Assembly: GCF_947487915.1 (NCBI RefSeq)
Contig: NZ_CANKYH010000002.1
Location: 124,001-188,000 of the forward strand
DNA length: 64,000 bases
Source of the DNA: an uncultured Serinicoccus sp.
GTDB lineage: Bacteria; Actinomycetota; Actinomycetes; Actinomycetales; Dermatophilaceae
Direction of reading: 5' to 3'
The notes beneath the pieces are model-generated. The model had not been told where the DNA came from and did not search any database. It worked only from the letters and a program-made list of their open reading frames with translations. The position numbers and the translations under genes are program-made. Of this stretch, positions 34,405 to 43,745 are shown one piece after another. How positions within the stretch are numbered: the stretch's first letter is position 1; each line of letters begins with the position of its first letter.

Positions 34405-34465
34405 CCGGTCCCCGTCCCCGCCCGTCCCCGCCCGTCCCTGTCCCGTCCGTCCGGCCCGTCGAACC
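34405..34465. repeat. C-rich slippage tract
   Basis: The spacer between the two sulfur genes contains several near-repeats of CCCGTCCCCG or CCCGTCCCTG on the + strand, almost free of purines other than single Gs. It is likely a slippage-prone simple sequence. Long C-rich, unstructured RNA of this sort could be a Rho entry site, but that is speculation. Confidence 0.5.
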
Positions 34466-34513
34466 CGGCGCCGGTCCGAACACCGCCCCACCATCACGAG
34501 GAGTTCCTCCAGC

Positions 34514-35116
34514 ATGAGCACTGCCCCCACGCCCACCCCCGCCCACCCCGTCGAGGTCAGCGCTGGTGAGCTGCGCACGTGGCTGGCCGGCGACGCCGCC
34601 CCCCGCGTCCTCGACGTGCGCACGCCCGGCGAGTACGCCGCCGGGCACGTGCCCGGTTCCTACAACATCCCCCTGGCCACGCTGACCGAGCACGCCCGCT
34701 CGGTCGCCGACCACCTCGATCAGGAGGTCGTGCTCGTGTGCCGGTCCGGGACCCGGGCCAGCGCCGCCGCCCAGGTGTTGGCGGGCACCGGCGGCACCGG
34801 CATGCACGTGCTCACCGGGGGGATCCAGTCCTGGTCCGGCACCGGCGGCGAGGTCCGCGAGACCGCGGGGCCGTGGGAGCTGGAACGGCAGGTCCGCCTG
34901 GTCGCCGGGGGCGTCGTCCTGACCTCGGTCCTGGCGAGCACCGTGGCACCGGGCGCCAAGTGGGTGGCCGCCGGGATCGGCGGCGGGCTGACCTTCGCGG
35001 CGCTCAGCAACACCTGCGCCATGGGGCAGGCGCTCATGCGGATGCCGTGGAACCGCGGTGGCGGACGTCAGCTGAAGGACGCGCTCAGCGGACTCGCCGG
35101 GCGGGCCCAGGGCTGA
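34514..35116 (+). CDS. Rhodanese with DUF2892 membrane tail (YgaP-like)
   Basis: A 200-residue protein. The rhodanese domain (residues about 12-110) has the active loop VCRSGTRAS. The C-terminal DUF2892 part (RQVRLVAGGVVLTSVLAS, FAALSNTCAMGQ) holds two membrane segments. It is a sulfur transferase anchored in the membrane, downstream of the persulfide dioxygenase and probably under the same CstR control. Confidence 0.88.
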   Translation: MSTAPTPTPAHPVEVSAGELRTWLAGDAAPRVLDVRTPGEYAAGHVPGSYNIPLATLTEHARSVADHLDQEVVLVCRSGTRASAAAQVLAGTGGTGMHVLTGGIQSWSGTGGEVRETAGPWELERQVRLVAGGVVLTSVLASTVAPGAKWVAAGIGGGLTFAALSNTCAMGQALMRMPWNRGGGRQLKDALSGLAGRAQG

Positions 35117-35149
35117 GGAGGCCGGGGCCGTCGGCCGCGCCCCAGGGGC

Positions 35150-35476
35150 TCAGTCGCGCTCCCAGGTGAGGCTGTCGCTCCCGTCGCCGAGCTCGTTCTC
35201 GACCTCGCCCTCGATGTAGGTCCGCCGCTCCTCGGTGGGTGCATCGACCTCGAACAGCAGCCCGGCCGACTCCGCGTCCTCCCCGCGCACGGTGATGCGG
35301 ACCTGCCCGCCGTCGCGGAAGGGGACGGTGTAGCCGTCCTGCTCCCGCAGCGAGCCGCGGTGCATCTGCGAGCGCTCCATGTAGTCCTCGAGCCGCTGCT
35401 CGGGCTGCTCGACCGCCAGGAAGGCCGTGCTGCGCTCGTGGCCGGCGGAGGGGACGGCCTCAAAGGTGTTCGGCAT
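35150..35476 (-). CDS. Small acidic protein of unknown function
   Basis: A 108-residue soluble acidic protein (MPNTFEAVPSAGHERSTAF...; ends SDSLTWERD) starting at ATG 35476 behind a GAGGAAG site. Its codon use is like the neighbours, and the frame is closed by a proper stop. No domain is recognised. Confidence 0.6.
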   Translation of the reverse strand: MPNTFEAVPSAGHERSTAFLAVEQPEQRLEDYMERSQMHRGSLREQDGYTVPFRDGGQVRITVRGEDAESAGLLFEVDAPTEERRTYIEGEVENELGDGSDSLTWERD

Positions 35477-35567
35477 CGGTCTGGCACTTCCTCGTCGTCG
35501 GGGATGTCGCGGGGTCACCATCATGGCAGAGCCCGGCGCGAGGTCGACGACCGCGGCCTGGACACCC

Positions 35568-36728
35568 TCAGGCGTGCCGGTCGAGCAGCAGCGCGACCTC
35601 GTGATGACCGGTCTGGGGGAACATGTCGAACAGCCGGGCGTGCCGGACCGTGTAGGACGGCATCCGGGCGAGGTCGCGCGCCAGGCTGGTCGCGGCGCAG
35701 CTGGAGTACACCACGTGCGGGACGCCGGAGGTCTCCACCCAGTCGGCCAGCTCGGCGCCGACGCCCCGTCGCGGCGGGTTGACCACGAGCACGTCGGGCC
35801 GGTCGGCCGGGCGGGCGCTGCGGGCGTGGGCGGTGGCGTCACCGGCCACGAAGGTGGTGTCCGCGGCGCGACCCCGCAGGGCAGGGTCCTCGCGGCTGCG
35901 CAGCGCGCTGCGGACCGCCTCCGCGGAGCGCTCGACCCCGACGACCTCGCGGCCCGGCGCCGAGGTGTGCAGCGCGAACCCGCCGACGCCGCAGTAGAGG
36001 TCCCAGACGCGCCCGGGGCCCAGCTCGTCGACCCAGGCGGCCACCTGACGGTAGAGCGCGGCGGCGACACCGGTGTTGGTCTGGAAGAAGCTGCGGGTGC
36101 CGAGGTGCAGGGTGAGACCGGCGACCTGCACCGGGAGCGTCCGGTCGGGGGTGAGCACCTCCTCGGCCTCGCCCTCGAGCACGGCCTTGTGCTCCGGCTG
36201 CAGGTTGAGGCTCGCCACCCGCAGCCGCGGACCCGCCGGGCCGACACCCGCGCGCAGGTCGTCGACCAGCTCGACGACCCGTCGGCGCTGGCCGGGGGAG
36301 CGCAGCACGAAGCGGGCCATGAGCTCGCCGGCGGGGGAGTGGGTCAGCAGGACGTGCTTGAGCTCGCCCTGGCGGGTGGGCACGTCGTAGGGGGTCAGGC
36401 CGGTGGTCGGCAGCCGCTCGGCCAGGTCGAGGACAGCGGTGTGCAGCCCCGGCTCGTACAGGCCGCACCCGCGCAGGTCAACCCCCCGGCCCGCCCGGTC
36501 CAGGATGCCGACGGTGGGGGCGCCCTTGCGGCCCGCGACGACCAGCTTGGCCTTGTTGCGGAACCCGGACTCGGGGCTCGGTGCCGGCGCGGACCACGCG
36601 CCGGGGGAGACCCACGACGCCAGGGTGGTGGCCACCGACGACTGCTTCCCGGCCAGCTGGGCGGGGTAGGGCTCGCCCATGAGCGTGCAGGAGCGGCAGA
36701 CCCCCGCGTCGAAGTAGTCGCACTGCAC
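35568..36728 (-). CDS. rlmC: 23S rRNA (uracil-5-)-methyltransferase, RlmC-like
   Basis: A 386-residue TrmA/RlmC/RlmD-family enzyme. An N-terminal Fe-S cysteine set (CDYFDAGVCRSCTLMG) is followed by a Rossmann SAM site (VWDLYCGVGGFALH) and the catalytic Cys in VYSSCAATSLARDL. It makes m5U in 23S rRNA, probably U747. The start is a leaderless GTG with TAGGCT seven bases upstream. Confidence 0.88.
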   Translation of the reverse strand: MQCDYFDAGVCRSCTLMGEPYPAQLAGKQSSVATTLASWVSPGAWSAPAPSPESGFRNKAKLVVAGRKGAPTVGILDRAGRGVDLRGCGLYEPGLHTAVLDLAERLPTTGLTPYDVPTRQGELKHVLLTHSPAGELMARFVLRSPGQRRRVVELVDDLRAGVGPAGPRLRVASLNLQPEHKAVLEGEAEEVLTPDRTLPVQVAGLTLHLGTRSFFQTNTGVAAALYRQVAAWVDELGPGRVWDLYCGVGGFALHTSAPGREVVGVERSAEAVRSALRSREDPALRGRAADTTFVAGDATAHARSARPADRPDVLVVNPPRRGVGAELADWVETSGVPHVVYSSCAATSLARDLARMPSYTVRHARLFDMFPQTGHHEVALLLDRHA

Positions 36729-36772
36729 GAGCGCCAGCCTACGGGCGGCCGCGGTGGGCGGGGGAGGTCCGC

Positions 36773-37282
36773 TCAGGGACGACCGGCGGTGCGCAGGCTG
36801 TCCACCGACAACCGGCCGGCCCCGGTGAAGGCCAGGGGCAGGGTGATCCCCAGCAGCAGCAGGGCGCTCTGCGCGCTGAACCCGCCGGCATCGACGAGCA
36901 GCGTGTCGTCCTCACCGAGGAGGACGGCCACCGACCAGACGGCGGCCATGAGCGCGGCCAGGAGGAAGCCGGCCGGGCGGGTGAACAGACCGACCGCGAC
37001 GAGGACCGGGAGCGCGACGAGGCCGACCATGACCCCCCAGGCGACGACGTCTGGTGCGGCCGAGCCGAGTGTCGTCTGCGACACCTGTGCGGTGAAGGTC
37101 GACATGTCGGTCGCCGCGCGGGCCCCCTGGACCACGAGGGGCAGGGCTGCCAGGCGCAGCAGCAGCAGGCCGAAGTCCAGGCCCCTGCCGTGCGCCTCCA
37201 CCGGGCCGGTGAAGGCATACCCCTCGTCCCAGGGGTCGTCGACCTCGCGATGAAAGTCCCCGCCGTCCTCGGGCGGGCTCAC
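36773..37282 (-). CDS. DoxX-like membrane protein
   Basis: A 169-residue protein with a 30-residue acidic N terminus and about four membrane helices (LLLLRLAALPLVVQGARA; MVGLVALPVLVAVGLFTRPAG; the segment around SALLLLGITLPLAF). The FTRPAG turn is typical of DoxX. GTG 37282 overlaps the HIT gene stop (GTGA), so the two are one operon. Confidence 0.75.
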   Translation of the reverse strand: MSPPEDGGDFHREVDDPWDEGYAFTGPVEAHGRGLDFGLLLLRLAALPLVVQGARAATDMSTFTAQVSQTTLGSAAPDVVAWGVMVGLVALPVLVAVGLFTRPAGFLLAALMAAVWSVAVLLGEDDTLLVDAGGFSAQSALLLLGITLPLAFTGAGRLSVDSLRTAGRP

Positions 37283-37677
37283 CGGCGGCTCAGCGCCTCG
37301 CGCAGCGCCGCCGCGTCGGCGGCCAGGTCGTGCTCGTCCCGCGGGCCCTTGCGGCCCAGGTCGAAGTCGGCGGGGTCGGAGGTGGGGAAGACGTGCACGT
37401 GGGCATGCGGGACCTCGAATCCCTGCACGATGACCCCCACCCGGTCGGCCGCGAAGACCTCCAGCTGGGCCCGGCCGACCCGGGCCGCGACCAGCATGAG
37501 GTGGGCGGTGGTGTCCTCCGGCAGGTCGACCCAGTGGTCCACCTCCGCCCGGGGCACGACGAGCGCGTGGCCGGGCGTGAGCGGCTCGATGTCGAGGAAG
37601 ACGGCGCAGACCTCGTCGGTCCAGACGACGTGCCCGGGGATCTCGCCCTCGATGATCCTGGTGAAGATCGTGCTCAT
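37279..37677 (-). CDS. HIT family hydrolase
   Basis: A 132-residue HIT protein with the histidine triad HAHVHVF. It hydrolyses nucleoside phosphoramidates or related nucleotides. TAGGGT lies six bases upstream of the ATG (leaderless). It is the first gene of a two-gene operon with the DoxX-like gene. Confidence 0.92.
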   Translation of the reverse strand: MSTIFTRIIEGEIPGHVVWTDEVCAVFLDIEPLTPGHALVVPRAEVDHWVDLPEDTTAHLMLVAARVGRAQLEVFAADRVGVIVQGFEVPHAHVHVFPTSDPADFDLGRKGPRDEHDLAADAAALREALSRR

Positions 37678-37735
37678 GACCCCACCCTAGGGTCGCGGAC
37701 GGCAGATGTCCGGGGGGCGCGGCATACTCGCTGCC

Positions 37736-38440
37736 ATGAGGACGCAGATGGTGCTGGTTCCGGGGTTCTGGTTGGGGGAGTGGGCGTGGGAAGAGGTGTC
37801 CCGCTCGCTCGCGCAGCGGGGGTATGCCGTGGACGCGCTCACCCTGCCCGGTCTGGGTCACGACGACCCGAACCGCGCCGTCGTGAGCCCGCAGGACCAG
37901 GCCGACGCCATCCTCGCGGCGCTCGACCCGTCGGCGGACCGGCGCGTGCTGGCCGTGCACAGCGGCGCGGCCATCCCGGGGACGCTGGTCCTGGACCAGA
38001 GGCCCGACCTCGTGGACCACATGGTCTGGGTGGACACCGCGCCCTCGGCGGACGGCACGGCGATGGACCCCGACTTCTCCGCCGACGTGCTCGTGCTGGA
38101 GGACCGGTGGGAGGACGAGCTCGCCGGCGGGTCGATGCGCGACCTCACCGAGGAGCAGCTCGCGACCTTCCGGGAGCGCGCCGTGCCCGAGCCGGGCCTC
38201 GTGGTGAGCACCCCGGTGCGGTTGACCGACGACGCCCGCCACGACGTCCCTGGGACGGTCATCTGCACGTCCTTCCCGGCCAGCGACTTCCGGTCCTACG
38301 CCGAGCAGGGCGTGGCCTTCCTCAAGGCGCTGCCGGACTACCGCGCGCTCACCTACGTCGACCTGCCCACCGGCCACTGGCCGATGTGGTCCAGGCCCGA
38401 GGATCTCGCCTCCCTCCTGGCGGCAGCGGCTACCGACTGA
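37736..38440 (+). CDS. Alpha/beta hydrolase
   Basis: A 234-residue hydrolase. LVPGFWLGEWAWEEV starts the fold, the nucleophile is in LAVHSGAAIPG, and the His is in LPTGHWPMW. It resembles the EstC/plant-type small esterase group. The start is ATG 37736. Confidence 0.8.
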   Translation: MRTQMVLVPGFWLGEWAWEEVSRSLAQRGYAVDALTLPGLGHDDPNRAVVSPQDQADAILAALDPSADRRVLAVHSGAAIPGTLVLDQRPDLVDHMVWVDTAPSADGTAMDPDFSADVLVLEDRWEDELAGGSMRDLTEEQLATFRERAVPEPGLVVSTPVRLTDDARHDVPGTVICTSFPASDFRSYAEQGVAFLKALPDYRALTYVDLPTGHWPMWSRPEDLASLLAAAATD

Positions 38441-38559
38441 TGCCCCCACGGGGTAGGTGACGTGCATCGTCGTGTCGCTCCCGCGACTGCTTGTGCCTAG
38501 GGTGACGGGGTGGCCGCAACGGTCACGGGAGGTATTCCTAGTGGGGAGGATGTCAGATC

Positions 38560-39150
38560 ATGGGTATGCGTAGGTACGGACCTGGTGCTGCGGTCGCCGC
38601 CGCTGTGGCGTTGATGCTGTCGGCGTGCGGGGGTGAGGACCCGGCTACGGACGACACGGCGACGGCGGAGTCCTCCGCAGAGGAGGCCCCGGCGGAGGAG
38701 CCCACCGAGGACACGACCACCGAGGAGACGGCAGAGGAGACCACCGAGGACACCGCGGCGGAGACGACGCCCGCCGACTCCGAGGACTCCGGAGAGGACG
38801 TGTCGGTCGACACCCTGCCCGCCGGCGTCACGGACGCCCCGCCGGAGACGGTGGGGGAGTTCACCCTCGCCGACGACAGCGGACCCGCGGTGATCTACGA
38901 GATGGAGACGGGGGAGTACGTCACCGTCGACTCCAACGTGCTCGGCTCGCCCTACGAGGACCTCGTCGCCGAGATCGAGACCGACAACACCGAGGCGGGC
39001 ACCGGGAGCTGTGGGCTGAACTCCGGCGGGACGTCGGCGGTCTGCTACCAGCAGATCGAGGGCGGCGTGATCACCATGACCGGTGATGCCGCCGCGCTGG
39101 ACCTCCTGGTGACCTTCGCCGACGACTTCGCCACCGCCGCCACCTCTTGA
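38560..39150 (+). CDS. Secreted lipoprotein with Thr/Glu-rich linker
   Basis: A 196-residue lipoprotein. A signal peptide ends in the lipobox LSACGG (Cys near residue 24). Residues 30-75 are a Thr/Glu/Ala/Asp low-complexity linker (TEDTTTEETAEETTED), followed by a small folded domain of about 110 residues with two Cys (GSCGLN, AVCYQQ). No family is recognised. TAGGGT at 38498-38503 could be its -10 box, with a normal leader and a GGGGAGGA ribosome site. Confidence 0.8.
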   Translation: MGMRRYGPGAAVAAAVALMLSACGGEDPATDDTATAESSAEEAPAEEPTEDTTTEETAEETTEDTAAETTPADSEDSGEDVSVDTLPAGVTDAPPETVGEFTLADDSGPAVIYEMETGEYVTVDSNVLGSPYEDLVAEIETDNTEAGTGSCGLNSGGTSAVCYQQIEGGVITMTGDAAALDLLVTFADDFATAATS

Positions 39151-39225
39151 GCTGCGGCGGCGTGGCTGCCATGGCCTTGGGTCCCGCGTCCTCCTGGTCG
39201 GAAGGGGAGGCCCGCTCTCACCGTC

Positions 39226-39253
39226 ACTTGACATAATGTGACTTATCGGCGTT
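39226..39253 (-). other. dif: dif site (XerC/XerD chromosome dimer resolution)
   Basis: On the minus strand the site reads as an 11-base arm AACGCCGATAA, a 6-base centre GTCACA and an 11-base arm TTATGTCAAGT. This matches, from memory, the conserved actinobacterial dif sequence; the right arm follows the XerD-arm consensus (TTATGT-AA-T). It lies in a gene-free gap and is clearly richer in A+T than its surroundings. The GGGGGAG word switches strand across this point, which supports a terminus location. Confidence 0.88.
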
Positions 39254-39301
39254 GTAACGACGCCTCCGGGAGTGGCGACCTCGCCCGGTGCGCACGACGC
39301 C

Positions 39302-39544
39302 TCAGCGTCGGGTGCCGGCCGTCGTCCCCGGCAGGTACGGCGGCTCTGCCCGTGGACGCCGCCGGGCGATCTGCCCGTCCGGGTCCGGCACGCCGATGTG
39401 TCGGGCCTCCGGCGAGCTCGCGAACCCCCGGAAGCCCGGCGCCGCGGAGATCAGCCCGGCGACGACCTCGGCCACCCCGGCGGTGGCGGAGCGACCCAGC
39501 GCGTCCCGGGCCTCGTCCCCGTCCTGCCCGGTGACCAGATCCAC
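39302..39544 (-). other. Possible small ORF or remnant beside dif
   Basis: An 80-codon frame with protein-like composition (LVTGQDGDEARDALG; SSPEARHIGVPDPDG) starts at GTG 39544 with no ribosome site or -10 box. It may be a short gene or the decayed end of one. The stretch 39151-39597 otherwise holds only dif and a short AT-rich segment. Confidence 0.3.
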
Positions 39545-39597
39545 CAGGGCCTCCGCGGTCAGCGGGTCGCAGGCTCAACGGGGGCCGGCTCTCGGGC

Positions 39598-40008
39598 TCA
39601 GTCCGCGGCGGTGGCCGGGCCGTCCACGTTGACCGTGGGTGCACCGCTGCCGCAGCGCACGACCACCGCCCGGGAGGTCTGGTCCCCGGGGTTGGACTCC
39701 CGGTGCACCGCCCCGGCGGGCACCCGCACGAAGTCGCCCGGCCCGGCCTCGACGACCTCGCCGCCACCGGGACCGGACTCCAGCCGGAACGTGCCGGAGA
39801 CGATATACAGCGTGGTCTCGTGCTCACCGTGGTGGTGCCAACCGGTGACCGCCCCCGGCTCGGTGTCCACGGTGCCGGTCCACATGCCGGCCGCGTGCTC
39901 GGCCACCCGCCGGCTCATCCCGGGTGTGGGGTCGGCCGCCTGCAGCGAGCCGTCGACGATCCGTCGGCACGGCTGCGCCGCCCGCTGGTCCCGCTCTGCT
40001 GCGTCCAT
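39598..40008 (-). CDS. Cupin domain protein
   Basis: A 136-residue single cupin. The metal motif G(X)5HXH(X)4E appears as GWHHHGEHETTLYIVSG and the second motif as PGDFVRVPAGAVHRESN. The function is open; small cupins of this type can be dioxygenases, isomerases or sensors. Confidence 0.85.
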   Translation of the reverse strand: MDAAERDQRAAQPCRRIVDGSLQAADPTPGMSRRVAEHAAGMWTGTVDTEPGAVTGWHHHGEHETTLYIVSGTFRLESGPGGGEVVEAGPGDFVRVPAGAVHRESNPGDQTSRAVVVRCGSGAPTVNVDGPATAAD

Positions 40009-40155
40009 GCCGCCATTCGACCCCCGGTGACCCGCGCTGTCCAGCACGGCGCGCCCGCGGTGCCCGGCGTGGACCGGAACGGGCGCGGCGCCGCCCGCCG
40101 CGCGGTATACCGTGTGGTGCCGCAGGTGCGGACGGTCAGCGAAGGAGGACGACGG

Positions 40156-41247
40156 GTGGCGGAGGTCCAGGAGGACGGGGTCGAGCGCAACCTCTTCTGG
40201 CGCGCCATCCACCGCGTGGACACCTCGCGCCCGGTCCGGGCCTTCGTGCGCTACCTGCTGGTGCGCGGCAACCTGTCGGCCGGGGGCGTCACCATCTCGG
40301 CCCTGGTCTCCCTCATCGCCCTCATGACGATCGGCGTCAACGGGTTCCGCGCGGTCCTGGGCCGCCAGCCCGAGCTCTTCGACCGGGTGGTCCGGGCGAT
40401 CAACACCGCCTTCCCGGGGCTGGTGGACGACGGCAGCAACGGCGGCATCATCGATCCCGACCTGCTCGTCCTGGAGCGCTCGCTGACCCTGGCCACCCTC
40501 GTCTCGATCCCGGTCCTGTTGTGGACGGCCACCAACGTCATGACCGGGCTGCGCAACAGCATCCGGTCGATGTTCGGGCTCACCGGGGCGCCGATGCGGC
40601 CCTTCCGGGGCAAGGGCTGGGACGCCGTGGGCATCCTGCTGCTCAGCCTCGCGGTGCTGCTCTCCTCCGCGCTGCTCAGCGGGTCCGCCGTGCTGGCCCG
40701 CGCGGTGCTCGGCGAGCTCGAGGTGAGCCGGGGCACGAGCGGCCTGCTCATCCGGCTCGCGGCGGTCGTCGCCGCCTTCGTCGTCGACGCCGTGGTGTTC
40801 TACCTGCTCTTCCGGGTGACCGCCAAGGTGCGCATGCCCTCCCCCGACTGGTGGAAGGGCGCGCTGCTGGGGGCGGCCGGATGGGGGTTGCTGCGGCTGG
40901 CCGGGACGCAGGTCATCGGTGCCTGGGACAACCCGGTCTTCGCCTCGTTCGCGGTCCTGGTCACGCTCATCGTGTGGATCAACCTGGGGCTGCGGTGGGT
41001 GATGTTCACCGCGGCCTGGACCGCCAACCCCCCGCACACCAACCTGCCGGTCGTCCCCACCGAGGTGCACGCGCGGGAGACCCCGAACTACGTGACCCAG
41101 ACGGTGCCGCACACCCTGGACTGGCCGCACCACGAGGTCACCGGCACCCTCATCCCGCACAACGGCATCGCCGGCGACGCGGTCGAGGCGGGTGCCCCCG
41201 CGGACGCGCCGAGCACGCAGCAGCGCGAGGACCCTGCAGCACCCTAG
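40156..41247 (+). CDS. YihY/BrkB-like integral membrane protein
   Basis: A 363-residue membrane protein of the YihY/BrkB group with about six helices; GNLSAGGVTISALVSLIAL is the first, and a soluble tail of about 70 residues ends the protein. The GTG start follows GAAGGAGG. Its stop TAG forms the -10 box of the next gene. Confidence 0.8.
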   Translation: MAEVQEDGVERNLFWRAIHRVDTSRPVRAFVRYLLVRGNLSAGGVTISALVSLIALMTIGVNGFRAVLGRQPELFDRVVRAINTAFPGLVDDGSNGGIIDPDLLVLERSLTLATLVSIPVLLWTATNVMTGLRNSIRSMFGLTGAPMRPFRGKGWDAVGILLLSLAVLLSSALLSGSAVLARAVLGELEVSRGTSGLLIRLAAVVAAFVVDAVVFYLLFRVTAKVRMPSPDWWKGALLGAAGWGLLRLAGTQVIGAWDNPVFASFAVLVTLIVWINLGLRWVMFTAAWTANPPHTNLPVVPTEVHARETPNYVTQTVPHTLDWPHHEVTGTLIPHNGIAGDAVEAGAPADAPSTQQREDPAAP

Positions 41248-41256
41248 ACTCCGGCC

Positions 41257-42735
41257 ATGGACGGGCCTACCGCCACCGCCTACGTGATCTCCGGGGTGGT
41301 GCTCGCCGTCGAGTACGGCCTGAAGATCTGGGCCATCGGGACGGTTCCGGAGAACCGGCGACCAGGGGCGTCCTCGGCCTGGCTGCTGCTCATCCTCTTC
41401 ATCCCGGTGCTGGGGTTCCCGCTCTACTTCCTCATCGGCAGCAAGTTCGTCGCCGGGCGCCGGCACGACATCCAGCACCGGGCCAACCAGCTGCTCGCCG
41501 ACCACGCGGACACGCTGCCCGACCTGCCGCAGATCCAGCCCGAGGAGGACCTGGCCTCGGTCCTGCGGATGAACCGCCGGCTCACCGGGCTGTCCTGCGT
41601 GAGCGGGTCGTGCGACGGGGTCTACCCGGACACCACGGACTTCTTCACGGCGATGGCGGCCGCGGTCGACGAGGCCGAGGACTTCGTCTTCGTGGAGTTC
41701 TACATCGTCGCGTGGGACGAGAGCACCGACGTCCTCTTCTCCGCCCTGGAGCGCGCCGCCGGGCGCGGGGTCGAGGTGCGCCTGCTGCTCGACCAGCTCG
41801 GCTCCCGCAAGTACCCGGGCCGTCGCCAGCTGGGCGCGCGGATGGAGGCGGCCGGGATCAGGTGGCACTACATGATGCCGTTGAACCTGTGGCGCGGGCA
41901 GTGGCAGCGACCGGACCTGCGCAATCACCGCAAGCTGCTGGTCGTCGACGGCCGGGTCGGCTTCGCCGGCTCGCACAACCTCATCGACCCCGCCTACGGC
42001 AGCGCCAAGAACGCCCGCATCGGCCGGGCGTGGAGCGACGTGTCCGTGCAGGTCAGCGGGGACGTCGTCGGGCAGCTCTCGGCCGTCTTCATCACCGACT
42101 GGTTCACCGAGACCGCGGAGAACCTCAGCCTGGACCAGGAGCGCTACCTGCCCGACCAGCCCGACCTCGTGCCCGGCGGCGCCGCCCACGCCATGCAGCT
42201 GGTGCCCTCCGGGCCGGGCTTCCCCACCGAGCCCAACTGGCGGCAGTTCGTCGCCCTCGTCCACCTGGCGCGCGAACGGGTCGCCATCACCAGCCCCTAC
42301 TTCGTCCCCGACGAGGCCCTGCTGGCGGCGATCACCAGCGCCGTCTACCGGGGGGTGCAGGTCGAGCTGTTCGTCGGCGAGGAGGCCGACCAGTTCCTGG
42401 TGGGGCACGCGCAGCGCTCCTACTACCAGGTGCTGCTCGAGGCCGGTGTCGTCATCCACCTCTACCCGGCCCCCACCGTGCTGCACGGCAAGTACCTCAC
42501 GATCGATGACCGGGTGGCGGTCATCGGGTCCAGCAACATGGACTTCCGCTCCTTCGCCCTGACCTACGAGATCATGCTGCTGGCCTTCGGCGGCGACCTG
42601 GTCGCCCGGCTGCAGGAGAACGACGAGGCCTACCGGCGGGCGTCCCGGGTGCTGACCCTGCAGGAGTGGGCCGGGCGGCCGTGGCGCCAGCGCTACCTGG
42701 ACAACGTCTGCCGGCTCACCTCGGCGCTCATGTGA
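41257..42735 (+). CDS. cls: Cardiolipin synthase (phospholipase D family)
   Basis: A 492-residue enzyme with two N-terminal membrane helices and two HKD motifs, NHRKLLVVDGRVGFAGS and LHGKYLTIDDRVAVIGSSN. It makes cardiolipin by phosphatidyl transfer. TAGACT at 41245-41250 lies six bases before the ATG. Confidence 0.93.
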   Translation: MDGPTATAYVISGVVLAVEYGLKIWAIGTVPENRRPGASSAWLLLILFIPVLGFPLYFLIGSKFVAGRRHDIQHRANQLLADHADTLPDLPQIQPEEDLASVLRMNRRLTGLSCVSGSCDGVYPDTTDFFTAMAAAVDEAEDFVFVEFYIVAWDESTDVLFSALERAAGRGVEVRLLLDQLGSRKYPGRRQLGARMEAAGIRWHYMMPLNLWRGQWQRPDLRNHRKLLVVDGRVGFAGSHNLIDPAYGSAKNARIGRAWSDVSVQVSGDVVGQLSAVFITDWFTETAENLSLDQERYLPDQPDLVPGGAAHAMQLVPSGPGFPTEPNWRQFVALVHLARERVAITSPYFVPDEALLAAITSAVYRGVQVELFVGEEADQFLVGHAQRSYYQVLLEAGVVIHLYPAPTVLHGKYLTIDDRVAVIGSSNMDFRSFALTYEIMLLAFGGDLVARLQENDEAYRRASRVLTLQEWAGRPWRQRYLDNVCRLTSALM

Positions 42736-42812
42736 CCCCGCCCGACGTCGGTGGGTCCGCCCGGGTGGACCCACCGGCTGCGGTCCGGCGGCCGGCGCCC
42801 TAGCGTGAGGAC

Positions 42813-43637
42813 ATGCACACCCTTCCAGACGGCAGCACGCTCCCCCACGTCGGCTTCGGCACCTACCCCCTGCGCGACGAGGAGGGCGTCCGGGCCATGG
42901 TGTCCGCCCTCGAGGCGGGCTACCGCTACCTCGACACGGCGGTCAACTACGAGAACGAGCGCGAGGTCGGTGAGGCGCTGCGCCGCAGCGGGGTCCCCCG
43001 CGCCGAGGTGCTGGTCGCCACCAAGATCCCGGGGCGGGCGCACGCGCGCGGCGTCGCGATCGAGACCGTGGAGGAGTCGTTGGAGCGGCTCGGCCTGGAG
43101 CAGGTGGACGTCGCGCTGGTGCACTGGCCCAACCCCTCGCAGGGCCGCTACGTCGAGGCGGTCCAGGCCCTGCTGGAGTGCCGGGACCGGGGGCTCGTCC
43201 GGTGGGTCGGCACCAGCAACTACACCGCGGCCCACCTGCACGAGGTCATCCGCGCGACCGGTGAGGCACCGGTGCTCAACCAGGTCGAGTGCCACCCCCT
43301 CTTCCCGCAGTCGGACCTGCTGGAGGTGCACCAGGAGCTCGGCGTGCTCACCCAGGCGTGGAGCCCGCTGGGCAAGCGGCAGGCGCAGTACGACGCCGCG
43401 GCGGTGGCCGGCCCCGCCGAGCGCCACGGCGTCTCCCCCGCCCAGGTGATCCTGCGCTGGCACCTGCAGCGGGCGGTGATGCCGCTGCCGAAGTCCGCGA
43501 CGCCGGAGCGGCAGCGGGCCAACCTCGACGTGCTCGACCTCGAGCTCACCGACCAGGAGGTCGCGGCCATCACCGCCCTGGGCCGGCCGGACGGCCGGCT
43601 CTTCGACGGGGACCCGGAGACGCACGAGGAGATGTGA
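42813..43637 (+). CDS. Aldo/keto reductase
   Basis: A 274-residue NADPH-dependent reductase. The catalytic tetrad is visible: Asp and Tyr in YLDTAVNYENE, Lys in VATKIPG, His in VALVHWPNP. The phosphate-binding LPKSATPERQ is near the C terminus. It resembles 2,5-diketo-gluconate reductases. TAGCGT six bases before the ATG indicates a leaderless transcript. Confidence 0.92.
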   Translation: MHTLPDGSTLPHVGFGTYPLRDEEGVRAMVSALEAGYRYLDTAVNYENEREVGEALRRSGVPRAEVLVATKIPGRAHARGVAIETVEESLERLGLEQVDVALVHWPNPSQGRYVEAVQALLECRDRGLVRWVGTSNYTAAHLHEVIRATGEAPVLNQVECHPLFPQSDLLEVHQELGVLTQAWSPLGKRQAQYDAAAVAGPAERHGVSPAQVILRWHLQRAVMPLPKSATPERQRANLDVLDLELTDQEVAAITALGRPDGRLFDGDPETHEEM

Positions 43638-43745
43638 GGCACGGGGTTCCCCCGTCCGTCCACACCCTCCCCACCAGGTCGGGGTCCGTCCACAGATCTG
43701 CCGCACCCCCTCCCCCACGCCGCGCCCACTGGTCATCGTGGACCC

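Noticed and set aside
43638..43745. DnaA-box cluster from GTCCGTCCACA repeats before the SSB-like gene
   Set aside because: Only two imperfect matches, no AT-rich unwinding region, and the window is at the terminus rather than the origin.
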